This document shows positions 36,267 through 47,495 of a DNA stretch of 64,000 nucleotides, piece after piece; position 1 is the stretch's first letter, and every line of letters starts with the position of its first letter. The position numbers and the translations under genes were made by a program. The notes under the pieces were generated by a model, which was not told the origin of the DNA, made no database searches, and saw nothing but the letters and a program-made list of their open reading frames with translations. Source of the stretch: Phocoena phocoena (lineage: Eukaryota > Chordata > Mammalia > Artiodactyla > Phocoenidae); the NCBI RefSeq assembly GCF_963924675.1, contig NC_089222.1:114777316-114841315 (forward strand), written 5' to 3'.

Positions 36267-36990
36267 AATGCACATGATGTTTTTGAGTTTTTAAGTTTTT
36301 ATAAATGTAGCTCCAGTTCATGCATTTTAACTGCATGTAATTCCACATAATTCCATTGCATGAATATTTTCATATTAACTTATCCTTTCTCATGTTAGTG
36401 GGCATTTAGGATATTTCCCATTTCGCCTTAGAATAATGGTCCTGCAAGAAAAATATTTGTGTTCACAAATTTTGTGTACATGTGCATGAAATGTTATTAA
36501 TTAGCGTATACCTAGATGTGGATGTGCTGAGTTATAAGATCAAATTACTCTCAGATTACTCTCAAAAGAAATTTTAGTCATTTATATTTTAAAAATTCAA
36601 TTTCTTTACATTCTATTTTTAACTTGAAATTGTCGCACTTTAATTTTCCCAGTGTAGTGTGTGTAAATTGTATCTCATTTTAATTTGCATTTTCCTGATT
36701 CTTTGACAGTGGTCATTATTGCTACCTTTTCTTTGGCAATAATGATTGTTTGCTTATTCTCTTTCTTTCTGGTTACTTTTAAAATGTACTCTTTTTTTCT
36801 CTTAGTATTTTGCAGTTTTATTACCATGTGTATAATGTGGAATAAATTTCTCCTATATTTCTCAGGATCCCATCTTCTTCCTTAGTCTGAGGATTTATCT
36901 TTTACCAATTTTTTGAAAAAGTCAACCATTGTATATTTAGATATTGCTTCTTTTTCATATTTTCTTCCTCTGAAGTATCTATTTTATGTG
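35950..36990 (-). mobile_element. Probable very old L1/HAL1-like fragment
   Basis: Weak reverse L1-like order: ggtaactactatcctgaatc, tgcatgaatattttcatatt, gtgctgagttataagatcaa, tcattttaatttgcattttc. Interrupted by a (TA)n run. The family is uncertain. Confidence 0.45.
36228..36265. repeat. (TA)n microsatellite
   Basis: About 17 TA units. Confidence 0.9.
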
Positions 36991-37299
36991 ATTTGGAAAT
37001 TGTAGTACTTCTTGCCTCTCAACCTCACCTCTGTGTTTTCCAATGATTCATCTCTCTGTTCTACATACTATTTAATTTCTTTAGGTTTATCTACCAAGTT
37101 ACTAACTCATTTATTCAACGGTGTTTAATCTTCAGTTTAGTCTTTTCTGTTAGATTTTCTTTTTAAAACTTTTGCTAATAAATTTGTCTCTACTTTTTTC
37201 ATTTTTACTTGTTCTTTCTGGTACAGTCTCAAAACCTGCATCTCTTCTCATATCTTGTAATTAAAAAACATTTTTTTTGGATAGTTCAGTTGGTTCCTT

Positions 37300-37450
37300 C
37301 ATTGACTGAATTCATTAAATAGTTATTTAACCATTACAAACTAAGGGCCAGGCATTGTTCTAGTGATTAAGGAAAAATTGTTGAGCAAATCAGATGTAAC
37401 CACGGCCCTCATGGACCTTACATTCCAGTCAGGAAGGAGACAATTAACCT
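37300..37450 (-). repeat. L2 3'-end fragment
   Basis: agttatttaaccattacaaa, gggccaggcattgttctagt, cggccctcatggaccttaca and ttccagtcaggaaggagaca follow the L2 3' end in reverse. Confidence 0.6.
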
Positions 37451-37789
37451 CTCATTAATTTAATGTATCTCAACAATCACATTAATCATTAAGAATTGCT
37501 AGTAAGCTGTTCAATTATCCAAAATTATTGGAGAATCGATCCTAATTTTTTATTGTGCAGGGTAGGCTGGTTTCTGGGGACAGAGCTGGCCATCTTGCTT
37601 TTCCATTCCATGAGTTCATTTGGATCACCCCTTCCTCCACCAAGAGCTAAAGCTCAAGAACTCCACCTTCTCACCAGTTTCCGCATTACCAGAGGAGAAG
37701 AGATGACACCCAGAAGAATCTGATGACACTCCAGGAAGAATTTTCCCTCTCCCCTTCTCCCCCTCAACTCTCGCTAGCTCTTTGAAACC

Positions 37790-40440
37790 CACAGGAATAA
37801 TATCACTGTTATCTATAACCTCGCTTGTATCCATCACCACAAGAAACACAGGACTCTAAGGTCATTCTCTGGATTCAAATCTCCATTTTGCTCAAGCCAT
37901 CCCCTTTATTATTAACCTCATCTTACATCTCTTTCAACCCTTTAAACCCTTCCACTTTGATCTCTAGAACTCATGATTTGTCATTCCCCAAATATACTAC
38001 ATCATCAGATTCTTCTTTGAAAGATCTCTTTACCGTCTTGCTCTAATTGAAAGTTGGTTCTTAATGTTTACTCACAAATTCATTGTAGTATTGGTCCAGA
38101 GAGGGGGAAATTGTCTTCATTGATCCTTAAGGCTGCTTACATATCATTCGTGCTTTCTCTTCCCTAGAACCCTCAAACTTTGAATTGTACATAAAATTAT
38201 ACCACCCAGTTAAGTTTGCCAGATGAAGACTAAATACAAATACAAGATGCCAAGTTAAATTTGAATTTCAGATAAATGAATAGTTTCAATATAATTATAT
38301 CCCCCCAAATATATGTTGTTTATTTGAAATTAAAATTAAACTGGGTGTCCTATATTTTTCTGTAAATGATACACCCAGTGTGTTCATTTTTGTTGTTATC
38401 TACTGCTATAATTTCCCTTTCCTCCACAAAATTTAACTTTTGTTACTCCCTCCATCATTGTTCCTGTTGCTGTTCTTGATGATTTCATTATTCCCATAGA
38501 TGATTCTTACAATATTCTGTACTCTTATTTTTTGACTTCCTCTTCTGCACTAATTTCATACTTCACCCAACCTCATCTAATGACTGTACATCAAATTTCA
38601 CCGTTACTAGTGGCTACAAGAATTTCATAATCTCAATTTCAATCATCCTGTTCTAAATCTATCACCTTCTGAATTTCCAACTCACTGCCTTATTATACTA
38701 ATTCCTAAAATCATACAATGTCATTAGGACCTAAATAAATTGATTTCATAACTTTTTACTCTTCTTTATCACCCTCATAAATTCACTTTGCTTACCCAGC
38801 TTTAAATTATGGTATATCATGATATGATAACCACTTTTCACTCCCTTGTACATACCCTCATCTATCTTGTTTCTTCTTGCTTTTTAGTTACACTTGCCTA
38901 GAAAAACTCTAGTTTTGATTAAGTTTACTGTCTACGTATTCCATACTTATGCCACACAGCTAAAGATGGCTGGCAAAAAAAAAAAAAAAACCTAAAACTA
39001 AAACAAAACACCCCAAAACAGAACAAAACCAAACAAACAAACAAAAAAATCCCAAACACACAACTGTGTTGCATGGTCTCACTATAGATCATGGTCACTA
39101 ATCTCAAGTGGGTCCAGAGAGATTTCCAACATTTTCCCCACATCCATTCATAATTCTAGACAACTATTTTATATAGTCTCTTTTCTTTCCAAACTTTCAA
39201 CAACCCCTGCCCCCCACCAATCTATTTTCAGTTTAGCTAGTGACTTTGCATTCTATTTCACTATAAAAATGTAATTAATCAGACATTTTTCACAAGCTTC
39301 CCCATTATATATGGAAACTTACCTATGTTTGAGTCCACATGCTTTGACCCTCTCTCCTGACAATATGGTTCAATTGTACATGCTCTTAGCTAAGACCAAC
39401 CTCTCCACTTGTTCAATTGAGCCCATTTCCTCTGCCTACTTAAGAATATGGCCCTAGTAATTGCTCCATTTCCTATGGTTTAATCAGTTTTTCTTTAACT
39501 ATAAAATCATTTCTATCAACATAGAAGTATTCTATAATTTATCTCATTATAAGAAAGGTTCTCTTTGACCTACAATTCTCTTCAACTACTGTCCCATTTC
39601 TCTCTTTTTGGTAAAAGTTTTTAAAAATTTGTCTATATTTAATTTCTTATTTTGTCTTCAATTTTCTTTAGATTATATTATGATAAGGCTTTCTCCCCCA
39701 GAAGTCTAAAGAAGCAGCTCTTATGAAGGTCATCAATTACTTTCACATTGCTAAATCCAATGATTTGTTCTCAGTCCTCATTTTTACTTGGCTTACAGCA
39801 GGATTAGCTGTAGTTGATCAATTCCTCTTCCCTACAATTCTCCAAAATCTGATCTTTTTCCCACTTTCCTGACTACTTATCAGGCTGAGTCTTTTATGTA
39901 CCTTTATTTACTTCCCAGATGGTCGTGTTCAGACTTTAAATATCATTCATACACTGATGACTCCAAATTTCCATCTCCAGCCTGTACCTCTTCACCTAGT
40001 TCTAAATTCGCATATCCAAATGCTCATTCAACATATTTACTTGCATAACACTCAGCATCTGAAATGTAATACATATTTCTGAAATTCAGTTTTATTCCTC
40101 TTAAATCTACTTTGCTCCCTTTCCTCCAATCTCAAGTTAATCGTGACTTAATGCTTTGTGACTTTTTGTTCAAGTCAAAAATCTTGACTTCATCTTTAAA
40201 GAATTTCTCTCTTTTTCTGGTGTCCCATGCTCAACAGAGCAGGGATATCCTACTGTCTCTATATTCAAAATATTTTCTAAAATTTCACTATCTCTAATCT
40301 GGTCCTGCCACTGTCTTCTCTTTTTCGGATTATTACAACAGACCCTGATTAATTTACCCTAATATTTTGATTGTCCCCAATCAATTTTGGACACAAAATC
40401 TAGATTAATTATTTTAAAATAAAAGACCAGTATATTCCAT
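37790..40440 (+). mobile_element. Long sense L2 LINE relic
   Basis: About 2.6 kb with scattered but ordered L2 ORF2 matches. An endonuclease trace lies at about 38474-38506, where the frame reads DDFIIPIDDS against the family's GDFNIHVDD. Reverse-transcriptase DNA follows: gaaggtcatcaattactttc at 39726, ctgtagttgatcaattcctc at 39810, and a YADDS-like remnant (cattcatacactgatgactc) at 39945. An A-rich patch at 38960-39060 interrupts it. No frame is intact. The 5' limit is approximate. Confidence 0.6.
38959..39060. repeat. A-rich low-complexity patch
   Basis: A16 followed by (aaac)n-like sequence. It may be the leftover tail of a decayed SINE inserted in the L2, but no SINE body is recognisable. 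Confidence 0.5.
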
Positions 40441-40831
40441 GAGGACTGATTTGTGGTCTGCTTTGTTTACTGTACATCCCCAATATCAAGCACAGTGTCT
40501 GGGACTAAAAGAATGTGTACTCTTCTTAAGTGGAACTTTATTTATTGGAATTCTTGAAGTTTGCATTGAGGACCTGTTTCTTCAAAGCGTTTTGTCTTTG
40601 TTTCTGCTAAGTGCCTTTGAGCTATCACCAGATTGGAACTTTTTTTTTGGCGGCGGTGGGGGGCGTGTTACTGTCTTGGGGGAATTTCTTGACTATGTAG
40701 ATTACATAAATTCTAAGTCTGAATCCTTAGTCTGATTCTTAAGCTGAATCTCTGATTATGACATCCTAGTTAAGACTTTTTTTTCCCTTTATGAACCCAG
40801 GCCAAGCGTGACAACTTCCTTGTCATCTTCC
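40441..40831. other. Unassigned non-coding sequence
   Basis: A 98-codon plus-strand frame at 40439-40735 includes a GGGG-rich patch and no known domain. Confidence 0.3.
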
Positions 40832-40900
40832 TTTCTTTTTTTCTTTCTTTCTTTCTTCCTTCCTTCCTTCCTTCCTTCCTTCCTTCCTTCTTTCCTTTTT
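40832..40900. repeat. (TTTC)n/(TTCC)n microsatellite
   Basis: A tetranucleotide tract changing from TTTC to TTCC units and back. The KE/GR-rich part of the 118-codon minus-strand frame 40770-41126 is simply this tract translated. Confidence 0.92.
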
Positions 40901-41305
40901 TATTAATTATGGTTTTTACTGAGAGTGAGCACTTAGAAGAATTGAGGGGGAGTCTGAAATTTTTGTAGGGAATCTTGATTCCAAACTTCCATCTTGCAGA
41001 ACTCCAAAGATGACCCAGACTGACACAGACCATCAGTCTTCCCGCCAGATTTAGTGCTGTGATTTTCAACATTTTTTTTCTATTTATAATCCTAGGATAT
41101 TTCCCTAATTTTCTTATAAGCTTCACTGTTAATTTGAAATGATAGTTATAACATTTGACTTAAAATTTCTAGGTGTTTATATACATCTTATTAACAATAT
41201 TTCTGGAATTTGTCTCTTAATTTTTCTTAATTCTTATTAAATAACATTGGTGGTAGAAGATGTAAAACTATTTTGTACTTAACCACCTGCTGTTACTGCA
41301 TGGGT

Positions 41306-41336
41306 TAAAAACAAACAAACAAACAAACAAACAAAT
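41306..41336. repeat. (AAAC)n microsatellite
   Basis: Seven AAAC-type units. The rest of 40901-42321 is AT-rich, unassigned sequence with a further TA-rich run at 41839-41882. Confidence 0.85.
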
Positions 41337-42212
41337 CCAAAGAGGTCTTTCATTAGAATTAGAATAGAGTAGTTAAACTGAATATGACTTGAAGTCTAAT
41401 CATGTAGACATTAGATTTTGGCCTTTGAAAGAGGACTTAGTTTAGTTCTGTTTTAGAAAAATAATGATGTTAATCTAAGGGAGAAAGTTAATAACAACAA
41501 AGTTATTTCAAATGCCAATGATCAATGTACTCACTTTCTCTATTTAGAAAACAGAAACATTTACTTCAGGGCTGAGAACTGAGTTATTAGTCAGCACAAA
41601 CCATACATTGATTAGAGAAAGTCACCTCAAATTCCTAGTAAATGATGATTCCTAGAGATTGTTCAGTAAATACTTGTTCACTATTACAAACTATGGGTTG
41701 TTAAAAAATGGTAATGTTTTGTGGATAAGTAACATTTATTTCATAATTTTTCAGATGAATAACAACTGAAAAGTGATATCTGCTTATAGAAAATTCTTGT
41801 TTATGTGATAAAACTCTACACTAAAAAAGTGTCTCATAATATATATTTATATACTATATATATATATACATATATGTATATACACATTATAAAATCGGTC
41901 TTGTATATACAAACAATGGAATGGATACAAATTGATAGAATAAAAAAATTAGTATATCTCTCTGGGAGATAAATTTGAGTTAAGAGCAGTTGTCTAAAAA
42001 TTATCCCTAGTCTGATATATATTTAAACTTATGTTAGTGGAACATATAGGGTATTGAGAAAATAGAATCACATTTCAGAAGGAGACAGGTTTTAATTTAG
42101 AATTTTAGGAGATATAATTAAAGAAGGCAGCACTTGAGAGTCCAGTGCTGTTTCACCTAACTTAATGAAAAGACTTAATGTGGTAGAACTTTTAAGCAAC
42201 TTACTGATAGAA

Positions 42213-42225
42213 AGGGGGGGGGGGG
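42213..42225. repeat. Poly-G tract
   Basis: An unbroken run of about 13 G in AT-rich surroundings. It is prone to polymerase slippage, so its exact length may be a sequencing estimate. Confidence 0.9.
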
Positions 42226-42321
42226 AATTAAGTATAAATGCAATTATAATGAGTCTTTTAGATGATGAAGATACGTAACCAGATTCAATTATAAAATCAT
42301 ATTCATATTTATATATCACAC

Positions 42322-42858
42322 TGAGGGGTACCGGAATATGCTATTCTATTCCAAATACACCTCTTTGGCATTTATTTTGAGATAAAGGCCATTGAGAATC
42401 AGCAGATGCAGGAAAAGCTCTAAAAACAGGACACAAGTTTTCTTTCTGTAAAGGGATTTTCCATTTGTAAATATGTCTTCTCCCATAACAGAAAGAGGAG
42501 AACCCTTAACAATTCATCCATGACGAAGGCAATGACTTAAATCTGCATAACAAATCATACTAAATGACCCTTGTTTATACTTTTCTGGTCATCTTCTCAT
42601 GATTTACACACACACATACACACACACACACCCAAGTCCCTCCCCTGAAGCCCAAACTCTTTTCCTTGGTTTAGCCTAAAATGGTATAGAAGTGCAAGGT
42701 CTACTCATCACTGAGTGCTCCCATATGTACAGCATGATGCACATGTTAATGCTTTTCTGTTTTTCTCTTCTTAATCTGTCATTGCCACTCTAATTTATAA
42801 GAACCCAGCCAGAGAACCTAAGAAGGGTAAAGTAAAAAGATTTCTTTTTCCTTTCCTA
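42322..42858 (+). mobile_element. ERV solo LTR (family A), copy 2
   Basis: Starts tgaggggtaccggaatatgc and runs through gagaatcagcagatgcagga, ttccttggtttagcctaaaa and ctcttcttaatctgtcattg to gaacctaagaagggtaaagt. About 537 bp, with a (CA)n tract at 42604-42631. It shares structure with 27481-28140, 43147-44283 and 63499-64000. The right boundary is estimated from copy 1. Confidence 0.65.
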
Positions 42859-42939
42859 GAAAAGTAGAAATTATAGACCTATACATGCTATAGTGGAAGG
42901 GAAAGTTTTTTTAATGTCAGTTTTAACTTTTTCACTTAT

Positions 42940-43075
42940 TTAATCTTGGTATTCTACATTTAAAATGTAGATGATCAATCTATAATATATATTAAGGCTG
43001 TTGAGAAGATTAACCAAGAAAACCTGTGTAATAAATTGTCTGCTTGAAAAAACCTAGTACCAAGCTAGAATTTTG
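42940..43075 (+). repeat. MIR fragment between two LTRs
   Basis: taaaatgtagatgatcaatc, ggctgttgagaagattaacc and aacctgtgtaataaattgtc correspond to the MIR 3' half. The pieces fit host DNA lying between two independent LTR insertions. Confidence 0.5.
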
Positions 43076-43146
43076 GGTCTTTGACCAATTTCAACTTTTG
43101 AGATTGACAAGGAAGGGTCCTCAAGAGTTTTATGAATTTCAGATAT

Positions 43147-44283
43147 TGAAGGGTACCAGACTATGCCACACCAAAATAAGTCATTTTGGCATAAGGATTA
43201 TTTTGAGCTAAAGGCAATGGAGAATGAGCAGATGTAAAAAAAGTTTTTTTATCTCTCCCTAACTGACTTAAAAATATAAAATTTTCCTTTTGTAAAGGAA
43301 ATTTACATTTGTGAAACTGTCTCTTTGTCAGGAAGAGACCTACTCCTGAAACAATTCTTAACTCTTGAGAAACTCCTGTCTGCATTACAAGACATCCCTC
43401 ATCTACCATACATTTCTTCCTTCACCTTCCCATAATGTTACCAGACCCAAGTTCAGCTAATTGCTGCTCAACAGTCAATACTCAAGAGACAAGTGTTGGT
43501 TAGAAAGGAAAGGTTGCTTTACTCAGGAGGCCAGCACCTGGGGAAAAGGTGGGTTCGTGTTTAAGAACCAATTCCAAAGATTCTGCTCAACCTTGAAAAT
43601 TTTTAAAGGGAAAAAGGGGGAGTGAATTGCAGTTAATCATTTGGGGAAGGTGTCAGAGTCTTTGTTATCTTCCACTGTGTGCAGACTTTCTTCTGATTGG
43701 TTAGTGGTGAGATGACAGGTTGGTACTCCAGGACTCTTGTGCTCAGCCTGGAGTTACCTTCCTCCGCCTGGGTGGGGGGCCTTAGTTCCTGCAGAAGAAC
43801 TCAAACATATTGTTATGTATATTCCTTGAGGAGGAACCAGGATCCTGCTTTATCAGGGCACTATTGTTTCTTGATTGCTCTTCCTTTTTTTCTGCATTCC
43901 CTCACTTTTCTGATTAGCAATTGTTTGAATCTGACCTTTGGAACTCAGGGAAGGTCAAGGAGGCTGAATAAAGCCTCTTTCCTACTAATAAGAAACAGCA
44001 GACGTGGAAAGGATTTGTACCCCACAGGGCACTGCTTGGTTTCAATAACTTGCCTCCCTCAACCAGAAGCCAGAACCTCCTTTTTCTTTGTTTAGCCTAT
44101 GATGGTATAGAAAACTCAACCATCTGATCATCTCCTTGAGTCTCATTTCTTTGTGAAAGTCTCCTGTATATAATTAAAACTTTTCCCCCCTCTCCTGTTC
44201 ATGTGCCTTTTGTCAACAATGAAATAAACTTCATATTTCATAGCAAGACAAGAAAAAGTTAAACATAAAAATTTTCTTTGCCA
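43147..44283 (+). mobile_element. ERV solo LTR (family A), copy 3, split by another LTR
   Basis: Starts tgaagggtaccagactatgc. Pieces 43147-43435 and 44049-44283 are separated by an inserted LTR. The right piece has ttctttgtttagcctatgat, tctcctgttcatgtgccttt and an end near ttttctttgcca. Subtracting the insert leaves about 524 bp, agreeing with copy 2. Confidence 0.7.
43432..44048. mobile_element. Nested ERV LTR with 4-bp TSD
   Basis: TG...CA unit 43436-44044 (609 bp) beginning tgttaccagacccaagttca and ending cactgcttggtttca. It is flanked by ataa on both sides (43432-43435 and 44045-44048). A 4-bp TSD is typical of gammaretrovirus-like (ERV1) LTRs. Because host LTR sequence resumes exactly beyond it, the order of insertion is clear. 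The transcription direction is not settled. No retroviral genes remain. Confidence 0.8.
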
Positions 44284-44319
44284 GTTTGGGCATCTTCCAC
44301 CCCCTCCCACCCCCTTTTA

Positions 44320-44672
44320 GTGTGTACTATGCATCTGCATTAACTAGACCTCCTTAGGAGATAACATTCCTTCTTAATCATGAAGGATCACAACGCCTTA
44401 GGAGATAGCCATCATTCCTAATCTTGTAAGGGGCCATAGTGACCCATGACCACTACTCTTTTGTATGTGTAGATCTGGATTATGTAAACTGCCAATGATA
44501 CGTCATTTGATGTATAGCCCTCTGTCTCAAAAGCTTATATAATTGTGCTTTGACCTCTAACAGGTGGAACAGTTCTCGGAGCTTTCTGAGAAGCTGTTCC
44601 TGGGTTATAATCCTCATTTTCGCTTGAATAAATTTTTCCATTTCTTTCTTAGATTGACTGATTGATTTTTCA
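44320..44672 (+). mobile_element. ERV LTR with TATA-like and polyA signals
   Basis: Ordered LTR signals: a TATA-like cttatataattgtg near 44535, and gcttgaataaatttttccat near 44620 as polyadenylation signal. The end is near gattgatttttca. Start position estimated. No attached internal genes. Confidence 0.55.
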
Positions 44673-44740
44673 TTGCGATCCATATGATTCATAGGCCAGC
44701 CAGGTAACAAGAAATATAGAAGAAAAAGATTTCCTCCCTT

Positions 44741-45247
44741 TGAGATAGGAAGGGGACAGGGCACAACCTTTAAAAGAATGATAGCCATTGAGGACAGAAC
44801 ATAAACTGGTTAGAACAAACTAGGTCCAAGATGGCAGATGATTGACTTCCACTAGACCTTGAGCCTCAGTATACACTCATTGTAATACATCAGCAAGCTA
44901 AATGATACACCCACCAGTGCCATGGCAGTTCTGAGGCCAACCATAAAAGGCCAAAGAGTGGGTGGTGGCCCAATTCCTCAAAATCTCTGCCCTTCCCCAA
45001 ATGGTTGGAATAATCCTCCCACTCATTAGCCTATGAAATTACCCACCCCTCTAAAAACAGACAACCCAGTACTGTGGGGCCTCTCTTTACTTCTGAGATG
45101 GCCCACCCTCTGTCTATGGAGTCTGTATCTCCCTGAATAAACATTCTTTTACTTTACTATGGCTTGCTCTTGAATTCTTTCCTGCACAAAGCCAAGAAGC
45201 CGTCCCAGGGACTTGCCCGAAACCTGGGATGTGACCATACTCTTGCA
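44741..45247 (+). mobile_element. ERV1-type solo LTR
   Basis: Shows a sequence order familiar from ERV1 LTRs: gacagggcacaacctttaaa, gctaaatgatacacccacca, gtgccatggcagttctgagg, ctccctgaataaacattctt (polyadenylation signal) and cttgaattctttcctgcaca. Ends are approximate. No retroviral genes are seen on either side. Confidence 0.65.
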
Positions 45248-45369
45248 CCCCACTCTTTCCTGAAACACCCTACAATGTGAAGGAAGAGACTATGTGCTCT
45301 GCAATGAAAGGATAATGACCTTAGGAAACCTAGGTTCTCAAACTAGCTGGAAACACTTATATGGGCACA

Positions 45370-45490
45370 GAGTCATCTCAGAATAGATCAATACTATTAT
45401 AAAGTGAGTCAGAAGACTCACTTTATATGCCAAAGACAACATATTTGTAGCTATAAAAATGCTGTCCAGAATGTACTTGCAGATAGACAC
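45370..45490. repeat. Unrecognised repeat copy (pair with 47855-47965) with hairpin
   Basis: From gtcatctcagaatagatcaa to aatgctgtccagaatgtact the sequence aligns, with gaps, to 47855-47965. It contains a perfect inverted repeat at 45398-45427: 13-bp arms around a 4-base loop. I do not recognise the family. Confidence 0.45.
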
Positions 45491-45949
45491 ACATTTAGAT
45501 AAGATGCTTTGTTGAGTGACAGAAACTCAATCCAAAATTGCACAAATCAAAAGGGAAATAAACAGCTCTTACATTTGCAAGTCAGGGTTGACTCTGATTT
45601 CAAGCATAACAGAACACAAAGGCAGAAAAAAAAAAATCCCAAAACAAAAAGTCAATGTGTTAGCCTTATCTATTTACTGCTGGTGGGTTACCTCCTGTGA
45701 TTGGGTACTTAGGGGTGTTAACAGCTCCAAGACTGCAACCCAGGAGGAAAGAACTTCTTTCTTTCAGTGTCCAAAGTGAAAGCCCAGGACATATCTGATT
45801 GATTCTTCCTGAGTCACATTTGGACTATTGTTATAACCAGGGGAATGTGGCATTGTAACTGAGCAGAACCCTATGGGGCCTTCCTGGGACAGGTCCTTTC
45901 CCCATATCCTCTGCTTTAGCTCCTCTCTGAGTAACCTAGGTAACAGTAG

Positions 45950-46312
45950 CTGATGCACATTTCCTGAGTTGTTTTACAAATGGGAAAACCCCTCACCACC
46001 ACCAAATGGAAGATGTTAACTACTTGATGACCATGAGCACATAGCCCCAGGCTTCCTGGAGCCTAAGGACTGATAATGTGACACCACTCTCTGACACCAC
46101 CCTGTTACCTCAGCAACAGCCAATCAGAGAATTGTGCATGAGCTGATCTCATACCCTGCAACTCCCCTCCCTCACCTGGCTTTTAAAAATGCTTTGCTGA
46201 AACCCTCGGGGAGTTCGCAGCTTTTAGGGCATGAGCCACCTGTCTCCTTGCATGACCCTGCAATAAACCTTTTTCTGCTCCAAACTCTGACATTTCAGTT
46301 TGTTTGGCCTCA
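45950..46312 (+). mobile_element. ERV1-like solo LTR
   Basis: Contains tagccccaggcttcctggag, a CCAAT-like cagccaatcagagaattg, a TATA-like cttttaaaaatgctttg near 46182, then ctgcaataaacctttttctg as polyadenylation signal near 46261, and an end at tttgtttggcctca. The U3-R-U5 order is good. No genes follow. Confidence 0.65.
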
Positions 46313-47102
46313 TTATGGGGGGTAGTATTAGAAGTTAGAAGGAAGGAAGTCATAGAGAATCTTGGAGAACTGACAATAGCTTCCATGGCCTAAGTAAGTA
46401 ACTTCCATTTTTAATTAAGTTCTCATTTGTCAAAAGGGTCTAAACTATTTAGTTGTTAAGTTCCTTTTTAGATCTGAAATTTCCAGTTTTTGATTATAAA
46501 CTTTGTCTTCACAGCAGCAGATACATTTGAAATGTGAAGAAATAAGTCAGATATTTAATATTCTTCCACCTTTTGAAAACTTTTCTATTTATAGACAACT
46601 TCTTAATCTTCACCTCAAGATGCCTTTTAAAGGCACATTTTATCCTTGGGTTTTACTGTATCACTTCCCTGGAAATTCTCACATTTTTTTTCTTTTATGT
46701 TTCCTCTTTGCCCATCTTCTTATTTATTTGCTCCTTTGAAAGCTTCAGCTCTGCAAGGTTACTCAGTGATTTCAGAAGTCTGCTAGTAAAGTACTTAATT
46801 TTTCAAATGTAAATGGAGCTCAAGACTAGCTTTGTAATTGGTTTATTTTGCTTCTGTTCTTTCTAACCACATCCTGACTCCATATGTTCCACACAGTTTT
46901 AGGCGTTAGTGATGTCATGAACTACTAACTGAAACTTTGGCAGCAATGCAAAGAAAGAACGAATTCTCTATACCTTGAATGTATTTTTAATTTCTAAATT
47001 AATATTTGGTAGGTGATTTGAAATCTAAAACTATAAACTATATTTACTTAGGAATGGACTCATTTAACCTGTAATTTACCTTTTGTTAAAAAACAAAAAA
47101 AA
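46313..47102. other. Unassigned non-coding sequence
   Basis: No gene. Overlapping 78-79-codon frames at 46503-46812 are hydrophobic and T-rich, probably chance. Confidence 0.3.
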
Positions 47103-47495
47103 GACTGGACTTCCCTGGTGGCACAGTGGTTAAGAATCCGCCTGCCAACACAGGGACATGGGTTCAAGCCCTGGTCCAGAAAGATCCCACATGCTGCGGA
47201 GCAACTAAGCCCATGCGCCACAACTACTGAGCCTGTGCTCTAGAGCCTGCGAGCCACAACTACTGAACTTGTACTCTAAAGATTGCAAGCCATAACTACT
47301 GAAGCCTGTGCACCACAACTACTGAAGCCCAAGTACCTAGAGCCCATGCTCTGCCACAAGAGAAGCCACCGCAATGAGAAGCCCGTGCACTGCAACGAAG
47401 AGTAGCCCCTGCTCGCCACAACTAGAGAAAGCCCACACACAGCAACGACCCAATGCAGCCAAAAATAAAACAAATAAATTTATTTTAAAAAAAGG
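47103..47495 (+). mobile_element. Long CHR-type SINE with expanded internal motif
   Basis: Head gacttccctggtggcacagt (A-box region), B-box-like gggttcaagcc, tail aaaataaaacaaataaattt. The cacaactactga motif occurs four times (one as cataactactga) at 47218-47324, compared with three in the 8.4-kb copy and two in the 55.5-kb copy. The A-rich ends obscure any TSD. Confidence 0.88.

Noticed and set aside
40770..41126. Lys/Glu/Arg repeat protein
   Set aside because: The repeat is the translated TTTC/TTCC microsatellite at 40832-40900.
42322..44283. Two same-orientation LTRs 288 bp apart, as if 5' and 3' LTRs of a shrunken provirus
   Set aside because: The 288 bp between them look like host DNA, including a MIR 3'-half fragment, with no primer-binding site, polypurine tract or retroviral frame. 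Two independent solo LTRs fit better.
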